Shown here: positions 27,529 through 42,500 of the stretch, in pieces
How the letters are laid out: each line of letters starts with the position of its first letter
Position numbering within the stretch: the stretch's first letter is position 1
Assembly: GCA_013397075.1 (NCBI GenBank)
Contig: VWZS01002574.1
Span: 1-64,000, forward strand
DNA: 64,000 bases
Direction: 5' to 3'
DNA from: Rhabdornis inornatus
Lineage: Eukaryota > Chordata > Aves > Passeriformes > Rhabdornithidae
Program-made: the position numbers and the translations under genes
The notes under the pieces: model-generated
Told to the model about the DNA's origin: nothing
The model's input: only the letters and a program-made list of their open reading frames with translations
Database searches by the model: none

Positions 27529-30500
27529 ACAGCTGGCAAGGCAAGCACCACAGTTCTAAGTTCTGACTTAGTTACAAGGAATTGATAAAGGCACTGTGTT
27601 TAGGATTAGGGGGGGATGAGCATATTAATATAAAAGAGAAGAAAAATACTAAACTTGCCTATTTCAGAACTGTAGATCGCTGGTTGATCACCTTTCCTGA
27701 TCTCCATCAAACATCAGGTACTCTTATCCAGGGATTGTGTGGGCAGGTGGCATCTTTTGGTCCTTGAGAGAGCCTGAAAGAAGAGATTTTATTCCTTAAT
27801 TAGGGCTTCAAGATGCTTCTGCAAGAAAAGCAGTAACAAACACATATAGGCACAGAACTACTGTTTGTACTTTTGATTTTTTTTTTACATATTTTGCCGG
27901 ATATCTGTGAAAGGGTGGTTTGTTTTTTCAGTTCTGTAATATTTGCTTCTTGCCCAGAATAGCTTCTACATAGCCAGAGATAGGAATCTCATGTTTAAAA
28001 GCATCCATGTTTTTGTTTTCAAACATTTTGTTTAAAAACCATCAGCTATAGGCAGGACTATCATAAACCCACGAAATCTCAGTCCAGTTCAGCTTGTCAC
28101 CTTGCCAAGAATGCTGCTTAGATTAATACAAACACCATCAAGCTACTTAATTGAATTGCATTTGGGAGAGATAAGGAAAAGAATACAAGGTGATTGTGGA
28201 AGCTGCACCAAAAAATCTTGTAAAGAACATGTTACAGAATTTTATGTGGAAAAAATAATAGCAAACATATTACAAGGCACTGGCACTCACAGTTGCTCCT
28301 AGCAGAAAGGCAACATAAAGAAATGGCTTTTAGTGTAGAAACTGGAGTGTATCCTGGATCCTGAAAAGCTGCTGACACAGGCTGTAACTGATGGAAAACC
28401 AACAGAACCTGTCATCCCCATGTTTCAGTACTGACAGTGTAAAAGGCTTTTTTCATTTAGAAATTCATTTGAAAGCAGTAGTGACAAGTGAAGTCCTATT
28501 TCCATCTACACTGGAAAGAATTTCCCACTCCAATGGCTGATTCTTCTTTTTGTTATTTTAGGGAAAATCGGGGATGATTCTGGCAAAGCCAGAGTGATGG
28601 AATAAAGCAAATGGAGAGGATGGGGCCCCGCACATTTCTTGGTCAGAGCATCTCTGACTGTGACCAGGACATTCTACTCACTGATGCCAGCAGGACACAG
28701 TAGGAACCAAACCTTGCTGAAGAGAGAATGTTTTGAAAAGTTTATATTCAAAAGGAGACACATGGAATTGGGAAAAAAAAAAAAAGCTTAAATTTCCCAA
28801 CGATCTTGGAGGATGAGAAAGTCTGGGCTGTAGAATCTGGGCAACTCTTTACTCAGAGATGCTCAGAAATCACAGCAGAAAGGAATATCTGTTCAAATCC
28901 AGGAATAAACAAGGAAAAAGAGTTGTGGAGTGACTCAACACTGAAGCTGGAGAGGTTTGATATTGGTTGTTAGCAGGGCCCTGTCATGGGCAGGCTGTGA
29001 TTGCAAACACAGACATCACTGCCTCGTGCATGGAGGAGTGAAACTGCAGAATCCCTCTGCAGACACAGCACTGGCTCCTCCCAAGGAAATCAGGACCTCA
29101 GGTGCAGACACAGTTTGTGTTTGCATCTTGTTCCAAGACATCAGGAAAAGGTAACTGGAGCGTGCATCCATCACAGGAGCTGGGAAGCACTGCCAAGGCC
29201 AGTAATTAAGAAATTATTTCAGTTTTCTTGCTTGAGGATCCAGGTGGCTCCAAAGCAGAGTGAGAGAGCAAATTCCACTGTGCTACGATGGATAATGGGG
29301 AAGGTTTGGCTCCAGACTGAACTGAAAACCTAAGCTAATGCTGCTGTATGCACCTGGTCATGGTATTTAAAATAAAGTGCCCACAGCATGAGGGGAAAGT
29401 CAGGAAGGTTTGTGTTCCAGCAGGTTCACTGCTGATCCACAACTCTGAAAATCACTCTTTGTGAGACTCCTCTGTGACCCTGGGCAAGTGAAGTGCAGCC
29501 AGATTTTAATAAACTATTCAGCATCTACCTCCACTGGAATTAGTGGAAATTAAATGTCATAAATCTGTCTATTACATCTCTCCAGCTGTGAAATGGGAAC
29601 TGTCCTTCCTGTCTCAGAGAAGTACTTCCAGAGACTCTGAAGTGTTTTGACAGAGAAGTAATAGGAAGTGTGCACGTATCCTAAACAGAAATGTGAAGTT
29701 TCCTCGGCTGATGCTGTGCTGATGTGCTGAATAAATATTGTCTTTAGTTTTTCACAATATTCAGGTTTATGAGCCAAATGGAAGCCAGGCATGGATGGTA
29801 TTTTTAATGTGCTGAATAAATATTCATCAGGATATTCATCAGGATATGCATTTTTTAAGCTAAAGAGCCAATATTATTTATAGTCTGTGCTTTCATGTAG
29901 AGAAGCCAGTTACATGAGAAATGAGGAGGAAAGTGACACCCTGCTATGAGGTTGCTGGATATTTGCTAACAAGACCATGATGAGGGTGAAACAATCCTGG
30001 GCTTGACTTGAATGGAGAGTGTGGGAGTTGGAAAATCAAGGTTTATTTCAGTATCTTGTGGAACTTGGGTGGGTAACTTTAGGCACTCAAAGAGCTTGTG
30101 CAAGATAGTTGGCAAACATCGGAGTGAGACATTCACAGAAACAGGTGAAAAACCCAAACACACTCATCTACTGATTTAAAATCCCAAGATCTTTCAATGT
30201 AGGTGGCTTTAACATGGCAGAGGAACATCATTATTGGGATTTTTTTTTAAAGCTCAAGAAAGGCTTATGCAAAGCCAGTAGCAAGTGTCTCTCCTTCCCC
30301 CAGGACAACTCAGGGATTGTTTTCAGTTTGTGCTACTGTATACATTCCATCATTGTGTGCCTCTAAAAATGAAAAATAGGTCAAGAAATTGCAAGGTGAA
30401 TGAGTTAATACATAAACCATTATCATATTCAAGTGCTATACAACGGAATACTTTCCATTTAATTATGAGGCAGGAGAGTCAGTGCAGTGTGCTGACATTA

Positions 30501-33500
30501 ATCATTACAATACTGAAATTTTGTTACCATGGTGTGTCTTTTAAGAGGAAACTATTTTAAGATGTAAATTAACTTTGCCATAGAATTTCCCTCCTCACAC
30601 CCTCAGACAAGCAGTAATCACTGTTTCTGGGTATTGTGTTTCAAGAGCAGCTCAGAGATGTTATTAAATGCTCTCATCAGAGCTACATCCATCCTTATTT
30701 TGGCCCCATTGCAAAGCCTCCCCATTTCCCTGCTGTCTCTTTGCACTTTATAACAGATATTTTAGCAGTCAGGGGATGTTATGCAGTGACAGCTATGAAC
30801 TTTAATATCCTTTATCTAACATGAAGAGTCATAAACCAGGCATCAGTTCCCTCCCCATGGCCAGCCTGGCTCTCAGGGCAGCAGGATCTGTCTCTCAGCC
30901 CTGTTTGCTCTCCAGAACTCAAAGTGAACTCCCTGGAAAGGGACAGAGCTTTTTGTGCACATGCAGATATTTACTAGAATTTACTCCTGCAGCATCTACA
31001 TGTAAAGCCCATAAATCAAATTGAATCTTTACCCAGTGCTGCAGATCTGTCTACATCACACCCATCTGCTGGGTTTATGTGTAATTTAGCTGTAATTAGG
31101 TGAAATTTAGGCTCCCACAGCTGGACTGCAGCACTGAGAGGATGGACTGGGGTGATTCCTGGGATCAAACAACTCCTGGGGAGAGAGAGCTGGGAATAAA
31201 GCCTTGGATCAGGCCCAGGTTAGAGATGCTGAGGAAGCATTTCTGGCCTGGGCTGAAGGTTTGCTGAAGAGATGTGGTCAGGGAGCAGACAAGAGCAGAA
31301 AGTTTGTTGGTTGTGGAAAGATGGAGGAGGTGATATTATCTTTTAGGCAGAAACTTGTAATTGTAAATTTCTATCAAAGTCATCATTCCCATATCCACTG
31401 AGCTGAATTTTCCTTTGAGATACATTTTGTCAGTCATCCTGACTGTGACCACAAAACAGTCCCTGGAAGTCAGACTAGATTATTGTTATGGCTATGAAGC
31501 AAATATTCTGTTACTGTAAAGGGCAACCATTTTGTGCTTCCTGAGCTGAAAAACTATTGTCAATAAGTTACGAATTCAGACTAGAGCCTGAGGGAGTCAG
31601 ACACTCAAATGCCATTGAACTTCGTAAACAGCTGAGTGCTTACATCCTTTAGGCTCCTAAATCCTTCCCTTAAATTACAAATCTGGTCTATAAACACAAA
31701 AATCTAATAGTTTGAAAGAAAGGTTTGCAATAAAGTATAGATCCAGCCTAAATCCTTTGTTCATGAGATGCTGATCAATATACATAACTCCAGTGTCAGC
31801 TCATCACTTGCAAAATCTTTTGACCTTGAACTGTTTTTACTTCTTAATTTCACTCGCTTAATTTTTTGCTGCCAACTATCCGAATCGAAACTCCCTGAAG
31901 TAAGAAAAGTCATATTATTAATTCTATGTCCACTGGCTCTAAGCAAGGTGGGCAAATCTGCATCTTTTTGCTTACAGGCAAATCCCTCTTGCAGAACAGT
32001 TGCAAAGTTTTCTGTGTAGTCATTTGAAGCGTATTTTCAGCCTCTAATCTCCTGCTGGAGTGAAATTCAAAGCACAATGGACCGAGTAGAGTTCCTTACT
32101 TGAATTTGTTTTGCTTTTGGAGGAGCTTCACCATTTCTGCCTTTTGACTGGAGTCTCTTTGTCCTGTCCCACCCATCAGAGAGGTCATGCCTCTCTCCTT
32201 TTGGCACAGAGATGCCATTTTTGCTGTGAAAAAAGGAACTGCATGCAGCACACTGTGCATTTGCATAACCTCTTTGGTAACAGTTTGTCAAGAATCCCTC
32301 TCACTGTTATTTCTGTATTGTTCTCTGTCTCGCTGAGGGAACAGTGCAGTTTCTAAGGATGCAAAATGATAGCTCTGTCTGGTGTATGATAGAATATTAA
32401 ATACATTATTAAATCCAGCTACTTCTGACAGAGTTCTTCAAGTATTTGTCACTTAAGGGTTTGTTGAATCCTCACAAAGCACATTTTCAGAGAACCAGGC
32501 ACAAAGTTTCTCTTGGTAAGAAAATTTTGAGGTGCCTTTTATCTTTTTCTCGCTTTGGTTTACTGAGATGACTGTCAGACATGTAAACAGGTTTTATTTT
32601 GCTAAATATCAACACTTTCAACTGTTTCATTACTTTTAGCTTCTGATCTTAATCAAGATTTGACCAGAACACACCTCTGGAACCTTTAGCAAAATACCAA
32701 GTGCCTTTTAGATTCCCTGAACCTTTATTTATTAAAACACTTTCACGACCACGCAGGACAACTGAGGGAAGAACCACTACTTAACCAAACACACCTGCAC
32801 AGAGATTTCAGTCTGTTTTATTCCCATTCTGAGAGGAGTTCTGCATACCTGAGGTCATCCTGAGCTGCTGGCTCTGCACTGGCTGTGTCTGTTCAGGCAG
32901 GAATTCCTGGGCTGTGGGTGCTCAGCAGGTGGCACTCGGTGTCTGGAGCACACAGACACTGCTGGTGCCTCTTTTACCAGGGAGCAGAAGGCAGCCAATC
33001 TCCCCACGTGCAGAATTCACCACTCAGAGTGTGTAACCACTAACTGCACATCAATTTAATGATATATAATTGATACATAAATAATAACATTTAAATAATT
33101 AGTGTCCTGCCAACATGTGCTGCCACCCTTCTGATCTGTATCCCGCACACATCTCTGGTGTGTCTGCCTCAGGGTTCACAAACTGGGGTTAAAACAGAGC
33201 AGTCACAGGCTGGGAGTGGAGCCCCAGCTGTGCTGGGAGCAGGGCTCTCCATGGATGATGTGAAACCCATCAAACACGGGTGTTATCAATGTCTTACTGC
33301 CCCAGCACTGGGGTCATCCTCTGTTATTTCCCCTGTCAGAGATACTTGCAATGAATTTAGACAACACCAGAATATGAAAGAATAAAAGCCCTTTGTTCCA
33401 TCTAAAGTGGGTGCTGGTAAGCAATCACCATTAACAACATGCATTAACAACATGGAAACCTGTTGTACAGACATTCAGGAGTGTGTAAGACATTTCCCAG

Positions 33501-36500
33501 TTTCAGCCACCTCAGATTTGAGATACAAATGCCCCTGTATCTTAGCAATCGTTGCCTGACAACTCCTAGATTGTTGGAAAAACATATCAGAGTCCAGTTA
33601 CTCTCACCTAGCATGACTTTCCAGGAACCTCATGGAAAAAATAAATAGTATTCTGTTGGATAGATTAGCTGGTAAGTCTGGCATGAAAGGGGTTGCACAC
33701 AGTTGTTTTGTTCACAGGCATGAGAGAAACTGGTTTTAGAAATGTTACATGCAGGGTTGGTCACAGTGAGAGTGGATGCTGATATTGAAAAGGGAATATC
33801 AACAGAAAGAAAGATTAAATCACTAGGCATAGTTTTATGCACTTGAAGATACCATGATTTTTTTTTTCCAGAATGTCTTAATGAAAATGTGTATTTTAAA
33901 AGGATTCAATTGCTCCATGAATTGAAATTAGGAGGAGCTGAATTTTCCAGGCTGTAGCTGTGTTTCAGAGTCCTACTAGAGCAGCTGGACCTGCAGCATC
34001 CTTGTCTTGTCAGTGATGAGAATATTTCTCATGCACTGGAAATACCAAGCCTAATAACAGACCAAAAAACATCCTTTAAAATCCACACTCGAACAGGGAA
34101 AAACTGCAACATTATTTGGCCACAGAAATTATTTTAACTTCCATTTTATACTGAGAACTAAACAAAAATGGTACAAACAACTGAGTTCTCAGGAAACTGC
34201 AGCAATTTGCCCACTGGCTTGTGGGGAATTCCTTGTGTTTCTGGCTGCTCACATGCAGCCTGTGACAGCTGAGGAAGGGACATGGATTGCTGGAGCTGCC
34301 TCCTCTCCCTACTCCTCTCATTATTTTTGACATGGGTTTTGAAATTGAAAGGTGGACAGAGGGTACAGGGTGGAGAATGGGATGAGATGAAGGAGCTGCA
34401 ACCTGGCTGTCTCACAGCACTTGTATTCTCCACAGGCATTTGGGAACATCATTCTCTGACATAAAAACAAGCCACAAAAGAAGCCCCAAACCAAAACAGC
34501 TGCATTGGTAGATGGGGAAACAAATCCCATTTGGAAAATATACAAGTTCTGATGTTTTATACAAACCTGATTATACTGGCTGACATTATTGATGTTGACA
34601 GCAATTGTAAAGTGAATTTGGAGAGATTAAGTGTATAGGGGCATTGTCTGTAATTTTTAATAATCCTCTTCTCTTAGATCATGAAGAAAAGGAACATTAT
34701 TGTTGTGGATGTATTAATGGAATCTGCCTGTCAAAATAATGAAATTGAAAAAGCTTTTATTGGGTATGTACATCATAGAAATGTTAGCATTATATATGTC
34801 CCTTGTGCCAAATGTATTACCACAGCAATAAGTGGAGAAACATCAGCAGGAATACAGTATATAATGATGCTTAAAAATCCCTCACATATTGACATTGCTA
34901 TAAATCTAACCAGGTCTAGGAGCCACATTCCCCCAAATAATTTGCAACACTTTCTATTAGCATTTAACATTTATTGTTTTCTTCATTTCAAGTATGATTC
35001 TAATAGGAAACTACTAAGAGGTCTGGAATGCAAATCCAAAGCCTTTCATGTCAGGTGTAGCGTTACAGAACCCATTTCCTCTCCTTAGCAAACCTGATCG
35101 TGTGGAATGTTATATATCCTACCCCTTTCCATCATGAGGCTGAGGTTTTCCATGAATGGTTGGCCAACCAGATACAAGACAAATTCAAGATGAAATCCAA
35201 TTGAATAATTGCTAAATACTGTATTCAGAAAAGTATGCAACATGCATCATAATGCAGAAGTTTTGTGGGAGCTGTAATGGATTCTCTCTGTATATTGACT
35301 GCCACCATAAACTCTGTGGCAGTCAATAAGGCCGTGTTACTGCAGAAAAAGGTAAAATAAATACAGTCTTGGTAAAATACAAGCAGTAATTATTGTTTTC
35401 TTCAGCTGAAGTAAATTATCTCTGGATGTAAAATTCATGTTTTGAGAAAGTTGTTGAGAAAATGAAGTCAGAGAAGAGGGACTGAAATGGCAGCAGATGT
35501 GAACAAAACACCTGGACTGCTCTGCTGAAGCAAAGACAACACTGAGGGAGAAATGAGGACTACAAGATATTTCAAATATGTCACCATTAAATTGTTCTCC
35601 CTGTGTATAGAGACCAGGACAAGAAATGTAGCATTTCACCTTTATGAAGGGAAAATGAATTTCCTAATGTTGGTAAGGGATCAGATTGCCTAAGGATACA
35701 GTGGAATCATCACTGGATAATTTAAAACACATGTGGTAAGAATGGTAAAAATATCCCTGATAATCAAGAGGAGAATGGACTAGATAAACGTACCCACACT
35801 GTCACCCACCTATGATCTGCAAAGCCACTGCAAGTGCCTTAAAGGAAATGTGGAGTCCCAGAATGAAGACGACTTTTTGAAGTCCTTTAATGCAAAGATT
35901 TTTTTTTTTCATGGGTAGTAGATTTCATACTGGTATAACTTTAAGATTATATACTGGAACACAGCTTCACATATGCATTTAAAACACTGTACTATAACAC
36001 GGGTTTAAATGAATATTAGGAAGCAAAAATGCTTGCTAGGACAGGAAACTGGCAATGGGGATGAAATTTTTTTTAACTTTTGGAATGGATTTTTGAAGCA
36101 ATGACTCAACTATTTTGTGTGGTTTTAGTATGCACACACATAAACTGGATCATATATCTGCAGGAAATTTGTATTCCTGAAGATGAAGGATTTCATGTCA
36201 GTGTTAAACAGTGTGTGATGTACAACACCACCACCCCATCTTCAGAATTTATGTTCTAGTTAGGGAGTCTGTGATCAGGAAATTCTAAACAATGTAGGAA
36301 GAAATTAATGTGTCAGCCCTTAATATCAGGTTAGAGAGTCAAAGTCAGTCTTGGTAAGGCAGGAGACACTTTTTCTCATCCAGCACTTCTGAGGAAATGA
36401 AATCCGAAGTTGGTGCTGCAGCTGTAAATTGACAAGTTAAAAATGCTGTGGAGCTGCAGCAGCAGGAACAGAGGAGGGAACATCTTTGTGCTTGGAAGGA

Positions 36501-39500
36501 GAACCTGTGTGAAGCACTTGGCAATGTCTGCAGGTGAGGCTCTTCAGAGACACTTTTATTTTCCTTCCCTTCCAAGAATGATTAATTCCTGCCTCTTAAA
36601 TGTGGCCCAGCTGTTTTCCCTCCTCTGCAGTGACACCATGGCAGGGATGGGGCCCTGCAGACCCTGGGCTGGCCCCGCTGGCTCCTCCTGGTCCATAGCA
36701 CTGATCCCAAGGAGCTGGGAAGGGCCCTGCACTGGGAATGGGCTTGGCTGGCTCTGCTTTCCGAGCAGGAGAGGATGCACAGGGAAGTCCCAAAGCCTTC
36801 CATCAATTAGTGAACATCCCTGCCCCTAGCAACAGGGATGAACTGCAGCTGGTACCAAAGAGGGAAACTCACATGTCACTTTGCTGCTCACATACACGTG
36901 TAGTGATTTGTTCTTATGTGAATATTTCAGAAATGCCTAAAACACTTGAAAGAGTTACTCTGCCTCAGCCTCACTCCAGCTGCTGGCAACCATTAGGCTG
37001 CTTGTCTCCTCTTTGTTGAACTGGCATTGCTGGGAGCAACACCCCTGGCAGGCAGTGACTGACAGGGATGCTGCAGGAGAGGCACTAATTGGGGGAAGCA
37101 GGAGCAGCAGCCCAGGGCTCACCGGGCAGCTCAGGGGAGGGAAGGGACTTGCAAAGTGACCTGGACTGCTGCTGATGGGGAAAGGGCAAGGCAGGAGGGC
37201 TGGACAAGAGAGAAAGGACAGGTCTGTGGGAGTGTGTGACCCTGAGCAGCAGCACAAGGTCGTGCTATCCAGTCAGCTTTTTGCCACGGAGGGAAATGAT
37301 GTGACTATTCCTTTTGGATTAAAAAATGAGAATTACTGTGGTGCCTACAAGCATGAGAAACTTATTTGCATGTCCTGCCATCTGGAACATTACCTCCCTT
37401 TCCATCCTGGGTGCTGTCACATTTTTCATACCATGGCTCAGTTCTTGCTAGAAAACCTTCTGATGGACCACTTCTTTCTTTCTTTAGCCCATCATGGACT
37501 ACATTGTGCCTTCCTCTTAGGAAGACATTACCCAGATCTCTCTGGCAGTTACAGCAGCTGCTAAAAAGCAGCCCAGAAAATCCCTCTTCAAATCCAGTTG
37601 TGTCAGTTTAAAAAAATGGACTCTTTATTGCCATGACAAACACAAAAGCACAGAAACAAATAAAATAATACCATCACCAAGAAGGCTCTAAGAACCTCTA
37701 TAACAAGCTATTGTAAACACAAACCTTAATTCTGGGCATTGAACCCCGTTCTTCTCTCTGAGTTCGTTATGGAAACACTGGCAGGAAGGTTACCCTTGCT
37801 GTGGGAAGAGAGATGCCTGACCCAGGAGAAACACTGTCACAACCTGATTTTCCTTAGGTGTGGACGAACTTCTCTTCCACAATATCACCGTAATTTCTTT
37901 ATTCACTTCAGATGGTAAATGTTTTTCAGCAGATATTGCATCTTTGTATTTGCTAACAAGGTAGCAGGACAGATGGCACACCTAAAGTGCACCACAAGAC
38001 ATATGTTTTTGTGTAAGTACTTGAGGTTTTTCAGTATGCAGGAATGTGTATTTATTTTTGTTAGTAGAACATATATATCTATATTGGTCAGCTGATGATC
38101 TGGCATGGCATCCAGTCAATTCGTGAGACCAAATTTCTAAATTCCAAATGTCTACCTTTTTTTAAAAGGCTTAAATTAAAGTTAGCTCTGTTAATCAGGT
38201 GTAGGAGGCTGATGAGGTGTTTGAGATCTTGTGTTAAAACTCAGAGCCATGTGATATGACTTGAAGAATGGAAGATTCCTTTAAATAATTGCTGTATAGA
38301 CAAGAGTGGAAGATATTTAGCCTTGCCAGTCAGATTTCAAATTTAAAAAACATGCGAGGCAGAAATTCTGTAAAATGCATTTGTGGCTGTGGAATGGACT
38401 GCAAGAGAAAGGAAAAAAAAAAGACAAAACAAACCCACAACATGGTTTTGGTTGGGGAGAAGATCAAAGGTATGGCAGTTGCTTTTGGGAATCTCTCCAG
38501 GAGCAGGATTTCATGCAGACACCTGCTGGCGCTGTCTGCTGCTCCCTGTGTTTGTGTGGTCTCTGCCAAGGAGACTTTTGGGGAGCTTCTGCAAAAATGT
38601 GCAAGTTGCTGATAGAACATTGCAGAAAGTGGTAAGTTTTGTTATTTCATTTACACCAACCTTTTTTTTTTTTTAATATGGATCACGTTTCCCTGTGCAC
38701 TCACAGCACATGGGAGGCTGAGCACTGGCAGCTCCTTGGAGCTCTCCTGCAGGACAAGGAAGGACTGACTGCAGGGGTTTCTTCACAGTTCGTTAAAACT
38801 AAACCAATGCCTTTCAAAATGGCCTCGATGGTCTCCAAGCTTTTAATGCTGGAGTCATTGGATTTCTCAAAACATGAATCTGGACTGGTTTTAGGTACCT
38901 GTCTTCCAAGCAGAAAACAGAAGCTGTGAAAAATTTTACTTCCTCCTGACACCATGTGAAATATTTGACCTAGAGGACTTGCAGTCAAAGTGACAAAGTC
39001 AAAATTAATTTGTCTTCTATTTTCCATATGCTTGGTTTATCCTGCCACTGAAGTAGTTTTAAACTACAAATGGTCAATAAGAAATAGATTTTTAATTATT
39101 CTTCATCGGTGTCCCGATTGTGATTATTACACAGTATTTTAAAGAAAATGTGGGATCTGGGAGCTATAAATTTTTCCAACTTCTGGATGAAATAGAGACA
39201 CTCTGAAACAGGGATGCTATGCATGAATACAAAAACTCTTTTAAATTATAAAACAAAAGCTGGCCACACAACCAAGCCTCCTTTTCATCTTCTTGTCAGT
39301 CCAGCTCAAGATGCAAATACCCTGAGTGAGTAATATATCCTTAGAGTGACAGCACTGGGCCATCACTCACTTGGAAAAGCCACAGGAGCTGCAGCTCTGA
39401 CAGGCTGCAAGAGGACATGGAAGCTCTGCAGTTCTGCTGGGGGCAAAGCAGTGAAAAGTCATCTGAAGTGCAGAGGGATGGGCATTCTAAACAGGGTGAG

Positions 39501-42500
39501 GGGCTCCAAGTCCTCATGCAGAGTGCTGGGAGAAGGTGTGGGAGATGTCCAAGTCCCCCAAAAGGACAAGAGGAGCTCATGGTCTCTTTGGCCTAAGCAC
39601 AGGAGGACTCTGCTACTCAAAGGCAGCACAAAGTAGAAAAAGGAGCTTAATTAAATCAGTGGTCTCCAGTGCAATGTATCAGACTTCAGGAGGAGATATA
39701 AAATTGTACTTTTAAAAATGCTATTTGTTGTAAAAACACAGTGGAAGACCTAATGAACCTATCCATAGCCATGGGCTGCCACCAGGAGCTATCTGATCAC
39801 AGATCTTAGCACTGAACACAGTCTGGTGCTCAAGTAATCTCTTGTAGTAGGGATGGTGGATTTTTCAAGCTGATCTTTGTTAGAAAGATGTGACACAGCA
39901 TCTCCCTCTAACAGAAATATCAGTGTTTGCCATGTGGTTTATGCCAGGCCTTTTGAAACATCCAGGAAGATTCATTCTTTAGTGACTGACACTCACAAGA
40001 GTTGTCAGGGCCTAAAGGAACCCTTCCAAACAGAAAGAACTGAGGTTTATCTGCAGATTCAGGCTCTGCTTGCCCCACAACCATTAGCAAACACCTACCC
40101 AGGCCCAGATGAAGCAGCTGATGCAGATATCATCAAAAAGTTTAAAAGCATTTGCAGCTACACAGATTTCTTGTAAACAACTTCAGCATCTCAGGTATTT
40201 TGCCATTTTTTTCTCTCTGAAGGGAGTGTTATAGCTCTTCCAGCAATTTTAGAAGAATTATCTAAACAGCCACCTACAAACCTGTGATGTTTTCCATTCC
40301 TTTTGCACAGGGCCAGTGTAGCTCCTGTGTCTCTCACACCTTGGGGGTTTATAACCCCTCCTTCCTGCTTCTGTGCCCCTTTGCCAGCCTCGTGCTCCCG
40401 TTTTCCTTGCCCATCCTGAGCTCCTTAGCAGAGCAGGCTGAGCAGAGCAGCTGCCTCTCCACAAGTCAGATTGATGCACATGATTACATGGACTGTTAAC
40501 TTGGCTTTAAAAAAATTATTTACCTGCCAGCACTCACAGACACCTTCACAAACCACTTGCTGATGCCACTGGTGCTCACCTTGGGAAGGACATGGAGGGA
40601 AGAGCAGGGTGTGACATCCTTAATGGATTGCCTGGAATTTGCTGCAGTGCCTGACTCATGTCATGGCTGAGAAATACAACTCCTCCAAGAGACCCAGAAG
40701 ATTTACTGGGGAAATAATGCCTCTATGTCTGTATTATTGAAGACATTACGTATCTCAATTTTATAGTGCTTCTCTCAACTCCATGTTCAAAACACATTTT
40801 AAAAAGGTAGCAAAATATCTACTCTGTAGTACAAAATCACTCATTACTCTGTTTTTCCATGCTTTGTAGGTCTGTTGAAAAGGGAAAATTTTGGCAGTAA
40901 TGGGAAACTTTATATTATTATTTTATTATGATCCGTCTGTGCACAAGTGGACAAAAACCCTCAGAAAACCCAGCAAAGAGCATAGCTGAACACAGAGATT
41001 TTCTATTTTCACTAGAGGAAGTGTTCAGAAGTCTCCAAAATAGTTGAATTTTTCTCAATCAAGACAGAATCCACTGCCTGGCATTGGTGGTGTTCCCTAA
41101 CTGAGACCACTTAATTGACTCCTTCCCTCCTGATAATTCTTAGGAGATTTCTGTGGACTTCATAACTATTGTTCATCCCAAATATTACATATTCCATCAG
41201 GAAGTAAAAATGAGCTTTAAATAATGAACTTCAGCTTCTCCTTTTTTTGACCGTATGGACCAGATTCTGAAATTGTGAAGACCAGAATTTTCTGATGAAA
41301 ACTGATGAATTCCCATTTACTTGACTCATATTAATTTGATTTACTTGACCCTAAAAAACCCACAGAAACAAAAAGATGAGTCTCAGTCTGTGAGAATTGG
41401 TAGTCCTAGTTGTTCTTCTGAAGTGGAAGTGTAATTATTTGCATGGTATTATTATTACATTACATTGTTATTATTATTACACGCATAATAAATAAAGACA
41501 TATAAATTAATAGATGCTCTGTAGACCATGAAGGGAAATGCAGCAGTGACCACCTCACAAACTTTGTTCTTATAAGAAACTTAAAAGAAGCTCAAAGAAA
41601 TCACACCCTAAAGTGGGAGCTTCTGCAGAGAACAGTTTCTACAAAGCTGGAGTCTAACATTCTGGAGAGATGGAATTGATGCTTTTCAAATGCACTCCAT
41701 TTTTATCACTGTTTTGTTTTGATCTTTTAAGGTACAGCTCTATTTATGGAAACTTACTGATATTCTAAAAATGGGATGTGTTCCTGTGCTATCTCAGACA
41801 AAATGTGCCATGTTGGGAGATAAATGTCTAGGATCTCTCTAAGAGAAAACAAACAAACAATTGTTTTGCCTTTTGAGAACAACATTTCTTTGTCACAAAG
41901 AGATTGAACTCTGTGGATCTTTTTAATCCCCATGAAGAATTTTGTGAATATTTGCAAGATGTCAAAAATAATTAGACAAAAGCAGTTTTCCCATCTCTGT
42001 TATAAATAGTACATACATTGTAGAGATCAAAGGACTTCACTTTCTCTCTTGTAAATCTAAAAATGAAGGTTTCTTTGAAGAAAAAATAGGAAACAATGGT
42101 AAAGAAAAAAAGAATGCATCACATTCTTCTATTAGAGTAACTGCTGCTATTAAAACTGTGTCAGAAATAGGTCTGGATTAAAGGTAAATGGTCTCCAACA
42201 GAATGAAGAGCTGAGCTCCTGCAGTGCTACTGTGTGCACTCAGTTGCTGATTCTTAGCAAATATTTAGAATCACTCAAGATTTGTCCACTGATTCATTTG
42301 TTCAGGGTTAATGTCACACAATATTTTTTGAAATTATGCTTGCCAATATGAAGTATTTCCAAAGAAACAGAAATTATTGAAAAAAAAATAAATCTGATAT
42401 GGTAACAAAGAGTGTCTACCCTAAATGAAATAGAAAATGGGAAACTCTCAGCTGTGCCTGTCAGCTGACTCTGTACCCCTGCCAGCCCTTGGTGCTGCTG

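Noticed and set aside
34681..35088. 135-codon open frame after an acceptor-like CTCTTAG
   Set aside because: The peptide resembles no family, codon use is like random AT-rich DNA, and no other exon pairs with it.
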